A DNA stretch of 64,000 bases from Leptospira_A sp046736045. GTDB lineage: Bacteria; Spirochaetota; Leptospiria; Leptospirales; Leptospiraceae. Location of the stretch: positions 2,852,001-2,916,000 of the forward strand of contig NZ_CP177134.1 of the NCBI RefSeq assembly GCF_046736045.1, written 5' to 3'. Shown in pieces: positions 45,452 to 54,800 of this stretch. The notes below the pieces were generated by a model. The model was given only the letters and a program-made list of their open reading frames with translations, ran no database searches and was not told the origin of the DNA. The position numbers and the translations under genes were made by a program. Every line of letters begins with the position of its first letter. Position 1 is the stretch's first letter.

Positions 45452-46933
45452 TTGAGATATTCTAATTCTTTGAAATACAACCGAACTTGCTGTAGTGTAA
45501 TTTTATTTCTCTTCGTTGTTATGAATGTGGGGTGTGGTAATAAAGGAAAAAGCGACGATTTGTTCGGGATTTTGCTCCTTGCGGTAAGTAGTGTAGGAGT
45601 GAATCAGTCTATCAATCTTACACTAAACCTATCAAATGCAAACGCCCTAGCAATAACAAATACCACTGCCTCCGCCTCCGTCCGTGCGACTACGGAAACC
45701 TCGAACCTCTACGCTGTCGATGCAAACGGAAATCTAACGATTGCTATTTCTGGAAGTAGCCAAAAGGTCAAAATTAAGAAAATTTACCCAGGGACTAAAT
45801 TTGTTTATTTATGGTTTGAAACAAATGTTAAGTTTTCTGATGGGAACGCTGTCCGAAATTGTGCTCTGGCTCGTTCTGATCTATCTGGTAATGTAACATG
45901 CGTTGATTTTGATTTAGCCGCAATGGCTACTTTACCGAATTCGAATTCTATCCAAACCAAAAATAGTGATACAATTCAGGTAGATGCAAATGGTGGAATT
46001 TTCTACTATGGTGTAGATAAATTTGCGAAGACTACTTTGAAGTATGCTTCCCCAGAAGGTGTCATCAAAGTTATCACTTTACCTGACAGTCGTTTACAGT
46101 ATTTCTATATTACTTCAGGGAATGAATTAATAATTTCGCATATAGAAAAATCAACTAACCAAAGATACCTTTCCATTTTAAGTGATGCTTCCAGATTGGA
46201 TGTTTCTAACCTATCCACTAATACTTGGGCATTCCAAAGATCATCAGGAACATATCTTTTAAATCCTGGTTTACCAAACAGTTCTACGGATGATCAAATA
46301 AAGGAATATAATCCAACTACCAAAGCTTTAACGACCAAAATACATTGTAGCAATATACCAAATTACGATGAATGGAATTCCCCAAACTTTGTAGGTAGAT
46401 TACAAGATATTAAAAAGGTTTTGGAAATAGATGGAGTAACTTACTTTTATTCTACACATGAAAGTTCACATGTAAGTAATGTTCGACGACACCTAGGGAA
46501 CCTTTATAAATTCACTAGCGATACAACATTAGATTGGTTGCCTATTGGAGCAGATAGCAACAATATAACGATGAAGAGTATTGAGGCAATTGAAGTAGTT
46601 GGTGGAAATAAAGTCTTGGTGTGGGGCTATACTACGACTGTAACCAATACAGATGTGGATCTAACAGTTACCCAAACTAAAAGTGACAGTGATTTGGCTT
46701 TGAAACTATTTGATGTCGGAACAAAAACAACCTCTACAATCTTTATGTTTCCTGGGGAACGGATTATGGTTAGGAAAATGGAATACTCTCCTGCCTTAAA
46801 TAAAGTATTCATCCTTGCAGTAGATTATTCAACAAACAAGCAAGTATCAGGTTACTATGATCTGAATTCATCAAAATACAATTTTGAAAAATCTTCATCA
46901 TTGGAAATTACACAAGTAGCACCAATTAGATGA
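45452..46933 (+). CDS. Lipoprotein of unknown function
   Basis: A 493-residue lipoprotein: signal peptide ending VILFLFVVMNVGC. After a Thr/Ser/Ala-rich stretch (NTTASASVRATTETS) come repeats of beta-rich sequence that read like a beta-propeller (DANGGIFYYGVD, KFTSDTTLDWLPIGADSNNI, GGNKVLVWGY). The start is TTG at 45452 behind GAGAGGG. Its stop overlaps the possible first ATG of the next gene. Family not recognised; a surface or periplasmic location is expected. Confidence 0.75.
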   Translation: MRYSNSLKYNRTCCSVILFLFVVMNVGCGNKGKSDDLFGILLLAVSSVGVNQSINLTLNLSNANALAITNTTASASVRATTETSNLYAVDANGNLTIAISGSSQKVKIKKIYPGTKFVYLWFETNVKFSDGNAVRNCALARSDLSGNVTCVDFDLAAMATLPNSNSIQTKNSDTIQVDANGGIFYYGVDKFAKTTLKYASPEGVIKVITLPDSRLQYFYITSGNELIISHIEKSTNQRYLSILSDASRLDVSNLSTNTWAFQRSSGTYLLNPGLPNSSTDDQIKEYNPTTKALTTKIHCSNIPNYDEWNSPNFVGRLQDIKKVLEIDGVTYFYSTHESSHVSNVRRHLGNLYKFTSDTTLDWLPIGADSNNITMKSIEAIEVVGGNKVLVWGYTTTVTNTDVDLTVTQTKSDSDLALKLFDVGTKTTSTIFMFPGERIMVRKMEYSPALNKVFILAVDYSTNKQVSGYYDLNSSKYNFEKSSSLEITQVAPIR

Positions 46934-46965
46934 TGGAGCGATTAAGGAGACTTAGGAAATCAAAA

Positions 46966-48018
46966 ATGAAACTATATTTACTAATAACTATATTTATGCT
47001 TTGTTCATCATGCAAATCAGCAGAAACAACCGCAGATAGACCCGCTTGGTCAGGTGCGTGTCCGAAATTTGGGTTTTTAGAGCGAAGTCAAATACCAGAC
47101 AGTGGGAGTGATTCATCTATTTATTTTTCCAAATCAAATTACCAAGAGATGATAGTATTGAGAGATTGGAAAGGAGAGAGTCAGCATATTGCTTTAGTGA
47201 GATTAATGAATGCAGTAAACATTTCAAATGAAGACAATTATAAACAATTTCTATCTGAATTTCATAACATTTGTGGGGACTCCGTTCAACCAGTAGGTAA
47301 AACTAGGTATGAAGCAGAATTTGAAAATAAGATAGCAAAAATTCAATTTGAACATTACTTTAGAGATTATTATTTCAAGAATAAGATAAATGAAAATAAC
47401 TCAAAAAAATTAACGTATGATGCTCTTACTCATTGGGAAAATAAAGATCCTTTTCTGTTGACCTATTATAATGGAAATGACTATCCGAACTTTGTAAATT
47501 CACTTGAAACATTGGAGAGCCTTGAATATAGAAAATTAGAAAAACAATTCTCTGAGGAAAAAAAGAAAAAGTATATTGAAGTCACTGGAGAAATTGATAT
47601 AAAAGAATTTACTTATGATTCCAAGAAAAAGAAGCTTTATACGGAATTTGATTTACGAATTGGTAATAATCCTCTTTTAGGATTTACTGGGCAATGGCAA
47701 AAATTTTCTTTAGCAAGTCCTGTTGAAGTAAAAATAAAAGACGAAGACCTTGATATCTTTTTGAGCAAAGATAAAGTAAGTTTTCAATCTATTTTTACAT
47801 TTGAAGTAGTTCATGGGCAGACAGAACAAATCGACTGTTATAATATCGGAGCACAGGTTAAGTTTGTTTATTATGATAAAACCACAACTCCCAAAGGAGA
47901 ATACGATATTTGTAAAAATGTGGGTATAGTTAAATATAAGGGATTGAAACTAAAAGAAGAAGTCACGTTGTTTTTAGTTGGAGATAAAGTATACCCATCT
48001 ATTAAAACAAGACTCTAA
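46966..48018 (+). CDS. Lipoprotein of unknown function
   Basis: A 350-residue lipoprotein: MKLYLLITIFMLCSSC gives a good lipobox. The start is taken at ATG 46966 with AGGAAA at 46954; the frame is open from 46930, which overlaps the previous stop and would add a basic leader. The mature part is charged, with a helical middle and a beta-rich end (EFDLRIGNNPLLGF, YNIGAQVKFVYYD). Cotranscribed with the preceding lipoprotein. No family recognised. Confidence 0.75.
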   Translation: MKLYLLITIFMLCSSCKSAETTADRPAWSGACPKFGFLERSQIPDSGSDSSIYFSKSNYQEMIVLRDWKGESQHIALVRLMNAVNISNEDNYKQFLSEFHNICGDSVQPVGKTRYEAEFENKIAKIQFEHYFRDYYFKNKINENNSKKLTYDALTHWENKDPFLLTYYNGNDYPNFVNSLETLESLEYRKLEKQFSEEKKKKYIEVTGEIDIKEFTYDSKKKKLYTEFDLRIGNNPLLGFTGQWQKFSLASPVEVKIKDEDLDIFLSKDKVSFQSIFTFEVVHGQTEQIDCYNIGAQVKFVYYDKTTTPKGEYDICKNVGIVKYKGLKLKEEVTLFLVGDKVYPSIKTRL

Positions 48019-48028
48019 AGAAAATGAT

Positions 48029-48451
48029 TTAGTTGTTCTCCGTCTTGAGTATGTCAAAGAGATTATTGGATTGAAGATTGCTCAAGGAATTATTTATATC
48101 TTTGAATGTATTAATTAGGTTCATTGCAATATCTTCCGTTTGTCCATACTCTTCATCAGTTCCATTCTTTGGGAATTTATACCTAACAGATATTGGAAAC
48201 TGATTTGGGTAGTCGGCAGGAAAAAAGATAATCGAATTTTTACCATGCCCAAAGCATAATCTATCCATGAAGCCAATCATTTTTCTGTTTCTTGTCAGAT
48301 GAATATCATTTGAGGATCTTTGGTTATTGTATAGAGGAAGATTCAGAAGAATTAATTCCAAAATACTAGAATTGTCTTCATTTGACATGAATTCGATTTT
48401 ATATTGAATCGTATAATATTTGTTATTTGATTGCGCACTTATTGAGTTCAT
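48029..48451 (-). CDS. Hypothetical protein
   Basis: A 140-residue soluble protein without signal peptide or known motif (YYTIQYKIEFMSNEDNSSIL; IIFFPADYPNQFPISVRYKF). Its stop is 10 bp from that of the convergent lipoprotein gene. Codon use is like the neighbours, and the frame is protein-like, but function is unknown. Confidence 0.6.
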   Translation of the reverse strand: MNSISAQSNNKYYTIQYKIEFMSNEDNSSILELILLNLPLYNNQRSSNDIHLTRNRKMIGFMDRLCFGHGKNSIIFFPADYPNQFPISVRYKFPKNGTDEEYGQTEDIAMNLINTFKDINNSLSNLQSNNLFDILKTENN

Positions 48452-48540
48452 AAAGTAAATTTTAAAAATTTTTAACCCATCTACAATAAAAATTATTTAT
48501 TTTATGATATTTTATGGTATAATATACTATCTTTTGTTAG

Positions 48541-48912
48541 TTGTGTGTGAGGTGTGCTATTAATAAAGATTTAGGTGTTAAACTTAATGCAGACGGAAAG
48601 AAGAAATTTCAGAACATAATGAGGGTAGTTAATTTGCATCACGCAATACAACTGAAAGAACACTCAGAGATTTTGGAATACAGAAAAAGGATTGTCTTAG
48701 CTGATGTGAAATCTTTTGAAATCTATGTCGAAAGTCTCGGCGCATTTGCTTATGGTATAATCTGCGTTCACGAGGAAGTAGTGAAAGAGTGGATTCATGT
48801 GGATGGGATTAGCGAAGAGAGGGAGAGACTTGAGGAGAAGGGAATTTTTGAACATCCTATTTTTGAAATAACATGTCTTACTGACATTCTTGCGGATAAT
48901 AAAGAGGGCTAA
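48541..48912 (+). CDS. Hypothetical small protein
   Basis: A 123-codon frame starting at TTG 48541 (MCVRCAINKDLG), without a clear ribosome binding site; a start further in is possible. The product is acidic/helical with one hydrophobic strand (LGAFAYGIICVHEEVVKEW). It ends with a four-base overlap with the convergent TPR gene. No family recognised. Confidence 0.5.
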   Translation: MCVRCAINKDLGVKLNADGKKKFQNIMRVVNLHHAIQLKEHSEILEYRKRIVLADVKSFEIYVESLGAFAYGIICVHEEVVKEWIHVDGISEERERLEEKGIFEHPIFEITCLTDILADNKEG

Positions 48913-49493
48913 GTAGATTTTCTCAATAAGAAACGAATTGCAAACCCAACAGCAAATACCAGATTCAAGCTGATTAACATTCCTACAATTAGTGTCAAAA
49001 TCCAGATTCGCTCTTCTAGTATATCCAACTTGGAAAATAATCTTACTCTTTCTTCCCATTCACTTTGATTTTCTGTAGCTATAGGTAATTCTATTTTCTC
49101 CTGGATAGTCACTGCTTTCTTCGTTACTGTGATTGGTTCATCTGCTAGAATCTTATCGGAAAGTTCGTTATATCTTTGTTTTACGAGAGGGTTGGTTCTC
49201 CATCTAGCGTAGGCATTTTTAAAGAAAGGGAAAGCTGACTTGAATTGTTTATTTTTATAAAGTTCTTCGCCTTGATCAATCCAAAGCTCTGTTTCCAGTA
49301 ATTCCAATTTTGCGTTTTCTGGGCAACGATTGGAAAGAACTTCCAATCCGTCAGAGGCTTCTTTAAACTTGCCTTCTTTGATTTTCATTCGGAACACAAA
49401 ACTATCTTCTTCAGAAATACAGTCTGCGGAGATCGGAACCTGAATCAAGAATAAGCAGATAGATAGTAGAATAAGAATTTTTGTTTTCATCAT
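48909..49493 (-). CDS. Exported TPR-like protein with C-terminal membrane helix
   Basis: A 194-residue protein: signal peptide (MMKTKILILLSICLFLIQVPISA), TPR-like helices (EGKFKEASDGLEVLSNRC; QFKSAFPFFKNAYARWRTNP), and a hydrophobic helix at about 164-187 (WILTLIVGMLISLNLVFAVG). It would present a periplasmic helical domain anchored in the inner membrane. Last gene of a three-gene operon; its ATG overlaps the Kelch gene stop by four bases. Confidence 0.75.
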   Translation of the reverse strand: MMKTKILILLSICLFLIQVPISADCISEEDSFVFRMKIKEGKFKEASDGLEVLSNRCPENAKLELLETELWIDQGEELYKNKQFKSAFPFFKNAYARWRTNPLVKQRYNELSDKILADEPITVTKKAVTIQEKIELPIATENQSEWEERVRLFSKLDILEERIWILTLIVGMLISLNLVFAVGFAIRFLLRKST

Positions 49494-50881
49494 CTACTCA
49501 ATATCACTGCTTTGTGTCCGAATCGTGACCTCGGCATTTTGACAGATACGGATTCCCAGGGTTGCAAACCTGGACTGGATAGATCTAGGGAGTAAATACT
49601 ATCCGTTGGAAGATTGATTTCTGAAGCCCCTCCGAACAGGAATGCTTTTCTTTGAGTATAAGAGATTTCCATACTAGGGGCGTATAGATTGGCGGGAAGG
49701 TTGGAGCCAGTTACAAATGCATTTGCCGCAGTTCCAAGAACCATGTACTCAAACCGATTGGACGGAGTGATGGCGGAAACAGGTTGAACTATATCGGTCG
49801 CAGTTGAACCACCAGCTACAAGAAAGAGTGATGGATCGGAAGGATTGGGATCATCTGGATTTGGTCTATAACATGCATACGCTGATCCATGACGTGCAAT
49901 GGATACGGACGCTTCAATCTTTGCAGTAACGGAATTCAGTGATGGAGAGTAGGCATCGCTTGTAGCATAAGCAAGTCCGTCATTATAGAACCTTCCTCCT
50001 GTATAAAAAATAGATCCCTGGTAGGTGCAACCTGCCATATCAATCCTAGCATAGATGTTAGTTGATAGATAATCACTCCAAGTTCCACTTGTTCCTAAAT
50101 CAGGTTGGAGTTTATAAATAGTATTTAAAATTGTGCCTGTTGTCATATCGGCGGAGGTTGATCCACCTAAAATATAAATATCATTTCCGACAGATCCTGC
50201 AACTCCACCTTGTAATGTGGAAGTGATAGAAGAAAGTGTAGTCCATTTATTTTGGAAAGGATCATAAACTTCTACAAGCCTGGATGGAGAGTAACTGACT
50301 CCTGATTTGGTAAGTCCGCCGATGATATATATTTTATTTTTATGAGAAACAATCTGTGCATTGATTCTAGGAGTAGGAACCTTTGTGATAGAGGAACCCC
50401 ATTGGTTTGTATCTGGATCATAGTAGTCTATATCAGCAATTGGATTTTTATCTGAACCGATTCCTCCGATCATCCAGATACTTCGTTTGAAGATAACATT
50501 GTTATCAGCAACAGTTTTGAAATTCATGGGAAATCCCAAACCTTTCTCAGTTAATCCGCAGGTGGGAGTATAACTATAATTTGTATCTGAGGCTAAGTTC
50601 CCCAAAGGTATGGAGTGAACATCCAGAGGAAAGAAAGTTGTGCCAGTATAATCATAACCGTTTGAAGATGTAACTTTCAGATAACCCATTGTAGGTGCAG
50701 AACATTTCCAAGTGATACGTGCTCCAGAAGTTGATACTTCGGAAGCCACCACCCATTCCAGTTTAGCATCCTTTGCATCGACTCCTTGTCCGATGGCATT
50801 ACTTCCACAGTTTAGGAGAAGGATAGATAAGATTAATGGAATAAAAAAAATAATGAATGGGTTTCTAATATTTAAGTTCAT
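49490..50881 (-). CDS. Kelch-repeat lipoprotein with FN3-like N-terminal domain
   Basis: A 463-residue lipoprotein: signal and lipobox FIPLILSILLLNC, an FN3-like domain (about 35-125, SGARITWKCSAPTMGYLKVT), then about five Kelch repeats forming a beta-propeller (IWMIGGIGSDKN; IYIIGGLTKSG; IYILGGSTS; SIFYTGGRF; KAFLFGGASE). Kelch propellers bind proteins or sugars. It lies between an outer-membrane-like protein and the TPR protein, head to head with the RHS gene, so a role in display or anchoring of the RHS protein is conceivable. Confidence 0.85.
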   Translation of the reverse strand: MNLNIRNPFIIFFIPLILSILLLNCGSNAIGQGVDAKDAKLEWVVASEVSTSGARITWKCSAPTMGYLKVTSSNGYDYTGTTFFPLDVHSIPLGNLASDTNYSYTPTCGLTEKGLGFPMNFKTVADNNVIFKRSIWMIGGIGSDKNPIADIDYYDPDTNQWGSSITKVPTPRINAQIVSHKNKIYIIGGLTKSGVSYSPSRLVEVYDPFQNKWTTLSSITSTLQGGVAGSVGNDIYILGGSTSADMTTGTILNTIYKLQPDLGTSGTWSDYLSTNIYARIDMAGCTYQGSIFYTGGRFYNDGLAYATSDAYSPSLNSVTAKIEASVSIARHGSAYACYRPNPDDPNPSDPSLFLVAGGSTATDIVQPVSAITPSNRFEYMVLGTAANAFVTGSNLPANLYAPSMEISYTQRKAFLFGGASEINLPTDSIYSLDLSSPGLQPWESVSVKMPRSRFGHKAVILSR

Positions 50882-51787
50882 TTAAAATGCCCATCCTCCC
50901 GAGATTTCAATTCCTGAACCGCAAAATGCTCCTTTTTCCTCAATAAAACACTGGTTTTTCCAACCTATCCGATAGAAAGACTTTGAGATTTTTAAACCCT
51001 GCCAGCCTAACTCCCAATTGACTAATGAATTGGTTCCCGTAAAGGCAAGGTTACTTCCTTCCGCTTTGAATGCGGCTTGGGAAACGCCAAGACCTATTGA
51101 AGTATAGAAGTCTAGGATCGGGTTATCAAATAATTGTTTAGAATATAGAAAGTATGTATAGCCAGAATGAATTGTTAGGTTGCGACTTGTTTGGTATTCA
51201 TATTTGAAACCAGTTTGCCATCGTTCTGTAATGCGGAGAAATGCAGGTTCTACAAATATGCTACCACCAATTAAAGCTGGAGTGGATTGGGATAAAGGAG
51301 GTAGTGTTGGAAGGTAATTGAATGATAAGCCGACCTTTGTTTGGTTAGTCTCTTTATCTGTTGATCTATATTCTTCTGGAAAATCGGGAGGAGCCGACTG
51401 TACAGGATAAGGCGGTTTGAGTTCGGATTTTAACAGTGTTAAAAATCCGATTTCTGTTTTAATTGTATATTCGTTTGCTTTTTCTTCTGCAATGGTTCCC
51501 CGAATTGAGCTACCATCCTTTAAAACGAAGGAAGAAAGCTTATAAGAAGATACGGATGAACTTTTTTTGCTTAAATCATAGGATTCTAGATTTTTTTTGG
51601 GAACCTTATATTCTTTCCCTCGGAACCGAACGGAAAGAATACGCTCATCTTCGTAGACAAATTCTGTTTGAAACACTTCTCCATTGGGAAAACGAAGTTC
51701 AGCACTGAAGAGAGGCAAGGTGGCGAAAATGCCGACAAACACTTGCAATAAATTGACTAGATAACAGTCGTAAACTTTTTTAAACAT
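50882..51787 (-). CDS. Outer-membrane-type protein with LSm-like N-terminal domain
   Basis: A 301-residue exported protein. After a signal peptide (about to residue 29), residues 30-125 read like an LSm/SH3-like sheet (VLKDGSSIRGTIAEEKANEY, EIGFLTLLKSELK). From about 155 on there are alternating beta strands ending with an aromatic residue (GLSFNYLPTLPPL; TGFKYEYQTSRNLTIHSGYT; SGIEISGGWAF) typical of an outer-membrane barrel. First gene of the operon divergent from the RHS gene; 56 bp separate the two starts. Confidence 0.72.
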   Translation of the reverse strand: MFKKVYDCYLVNLLQVFVGIFATLPLFSAELRFPNGEVFQTEFVYEDERILSVRFRGKEYKVPKKNLESYDLSKKSSSVSSYKLSSFVLKDGSSIRGTIAEEKANEYTIKTEIGFLTLLKSELKPPYPVQSAPPDFPEEYRSTDKETNQTKVGLSFNYLPTLPPLSQSTPALIGGSIFVEPAFLRITERWQTGFKYEYQTSRNLTIHSGYTYFLYSKQLFDNPILDFYTSIGLGVSQAAFKAEGSNLAFTGTNSLVNWELGWQGLKISKSFYRIGWKNQCFIEEKGAFCGSGIEISGGWAF

Positions 51788-51820
51788 CTTTTGGAGCAGT
51801 GATTGACAAGAAAATTAGAT

Positions 51821-51846
51821 AAGGAGGAAATTACAATGATTTAATG
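51821..51846 (+). promoter_or_regulatory. Strong ribosome binding site with a two-codon mini-ORF before the RHS start
   Basis: AAGGAGG (51821-51827) is best spaced for ATG 51836, which reads only Met-Ile-stop; the stop overlaps the ATG of the RHS frame as TAATG (51842-51846). The RHS ATG is 16 bases from the ribosome binding site, so coupled re-initiation is likely. A second in-frame ATG lies at 51871. Confidence 0.55.
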
Positions 51847-54800
51847 TTATACTCTCTAGGGTTTTCTAATATGCGGAAGTTGTGCTATCTCCTAATTTTA
51901 TTTTTTATTGTTACTACCTGTTTTCTTTCTTTTATGGGAGGAGGACAATTACCACTCTCTTTACCCGATATAAATGGCGATTCAAGTGGAAATGCGGTTA
52001 CGAGTATTCCTCTAGAGATTCCTGAAGGGACAAAGGGACTTACACCCGAACTTAGTTTTTCTTATCATTCAGGATCGGGTAACGGGCTTTTGGGAAGAGG
52101 ATGGGCACTTTCTGGGGCTGGTTACATCAAACGAGATTTAGGCTACGGAATTAATTACAACTCTACCGATCGATTTTTATCTTCCGACTATGGTCAGTTA
52201 GTAGACTCACTAGGAAATCGTTCGGTTTATTATACCGAAGAGGAAAGTTATGTCTCATTTTATCCCCAAGGAGATGCGGGTCAAGGTCCGACTGGTTTTA
52301 TTGCTTACGATACGGAAGGAACTAGGTATACGTTTGGCGGGGTAAATGCTCAATTAACCCATCCGAATGGAGCAGTTCGTATTTGGGGACTTGCTGAGGT
52401 TAAGGAAGCACATGGAGAAACAATCCAATATGAATGGATTGTCAACCAAGGTGAGTTGTATCCTTCTAAAATCACTTATGCAGGTGGCAAGAGATACATT
52501 CAATTTGAATATGAAGGCAGATCTGATGCATATCCTGAATATTCGGAGAAAGCTTATACATTAAAGAACTGGAGACTGAGTCGGGTAAAATTTTACTCCG
52601 ATGATTCTTTAGTTCATTCTTATATTCTATCTTATGGAAGCGAGCCTGGAACGGGTGATAGCTTGCTTACGAAAGTAGAATTTAAAAAGGATTCGCTTCT
52701 ATCCCTTTCGACTCATCTACCATTAGAGTTTTCTTATACACCTAGACATTCTGGAATTATGACAAAGCTGAATGCAGGAGGTGCTACACCACTTTCTAAT
52801 GGTTATGGTTCTGAAATTGATATGGAGGATAGAGGTTATCAATTAATCAAACAAATCATCTTTGCTGTCATTACAATGAAAGCAACTCAGCCTTCCAAGA
52901 ACCAAGCCAGAGAAGATAAGTTTAAAAATAAAATGACTCCTTCCTTTTATCCGAAAGCGGCTGGTGGTTCCAGTGATGGATTTGATTTTAATGCATTGAA
53001 TGTAGATGTGAATAGATATAACCCAGATACTCAGTATATCGCTCGTTATCCGATTGGAAATAAAAATAGGGATATGTGCAATTGGGGACCACTTGCTTGT
53101 ATTTGTACTGTATTCCCGATGTGCCCTCCCGCAGTTAGAATCAAATGCGGAGAATACACATTCTTTGGAATGGATTCTTGTAATAATGGAGTTTTAAGTC
53201 CTAGTCGTTCTAATTTTGCAACAGATATTAATGGAGATGGTATTTCCGAATTTTCCAGAATGCTTGGGAAAATGGATGGAGATCAAATTTATATTCGCAC
53301 GAATGATTTTATAACAGGAGCAAGTTTTGATTCTCCAAGGTTTCCAATTAAATATAATACGTACTCCGACACAGCAGATATAGACGGAGATGGTAAGACG
53401 GATTTTCTCTATGAGAGGTCAGGGGTTTTGCATGTTGCCTATTCCAATGGTTCAGGCTTGGACAATCCGATTGCTTATCCCCAAGTGCTATTGACGCAAT
53501 CTTCACAGAATTATACTAGAACTTCCAATTACAGTCCTACAGATTATGCAGTAGATATCAATCGGGATGGTAGAGCTGATTTTGTTCACTTCTATGATAA
53601 CAGAATGTCTATCTATCTTTCAGTAGGTAGAGGTTTTCAATCGGAAAGAGTTATCTGGTATGGAGGAAATAGAAGCCCTGTTCAAGAGACAATGGATACA
53701 AACCCTTTTATTGCTCATCGGATGAATCAATTTTCTGACATTGACGGTGATGGAATTCCTGAACATTTGCATATATTAAATGTCAATCCTCCTCCGGAAC
53801 AATCTCAGTTAAGTGCAGTCAAAACAAGGCATGATCAGGAGTTAGCTGCTGCCGATGCGGAAAGGCAAGCTTATAAAGATCAGGTTAATAATGTATTGAG
53901 TGGTTGGCAAACTGCTACAAATGATCTGGCAATGAAATTACATCCTGATCAACGAGGACTTTACTGGGATTTGGCGGGACGTCCAGGAGAAGCTACACAA
54001 GAGCAAAGAGATGAGTTGGCTAAGTCTGTAGATCGTCAATTTTCAGAAGATAAAATGAAAGAGATTACGGAGAGACAGGCTAATGAATTGGATCAAGAGA
54101 TCGATCGGATCAAAAGTGCAAATCTGGATTCATCCATATATCATTTGATTGTCACCAAACTCATTTTAGCTGAAAATCGTATGGAACAATTTGCTATAGC
54201 ACTTCCTAGAGATGCGGTAGGTGCTGGTGGAAAAAACTGGCTTGTGGATGTGAATAAAGACGGACTACCCGATTTATTATCTTTAACCAATAGAAATAGC
54301 CATTTTAATCCTTATGACTATGGAACAGAAGATCCTTATACTTTTACAAACCAAGTGAAGGTGATTATGAATACGGGTGGGAATTTTGATACTGGGAATG
54401 TGATTGTTTCTGGTCTTTCTACTGTTATCAAACCAGATAGATTTGCAGAAAAGAATGATCCTTATATGGAAAAAGCGCAAAGCTTTGATTTCACTGACAT
54501 AGATGAAAACGGGACACTCGATTTTGTTGTGAAGGAAATGGGGAATCTTTCCTATCATGTTTACTATGGGCAAGGTAATGGTCAATTTTCTGGTAGGTTT
54601 GATTTTGCTGTGGAGTCGGAGGAGATTGTTGCAAGCAGATTTGAAGATAGAAATGAAGACGGAATACCTGATTTCTTTTATCAATACGGAAAGAATGCTG
54701 TCACTAGGCAATTGGTATTGGATTCTCCTGCGGTAACAGGAGGGCTTCTCAAACGAGTTATCAACGGAGTAAATGGAGCCGAGGCAGTTCTAAACTATAA

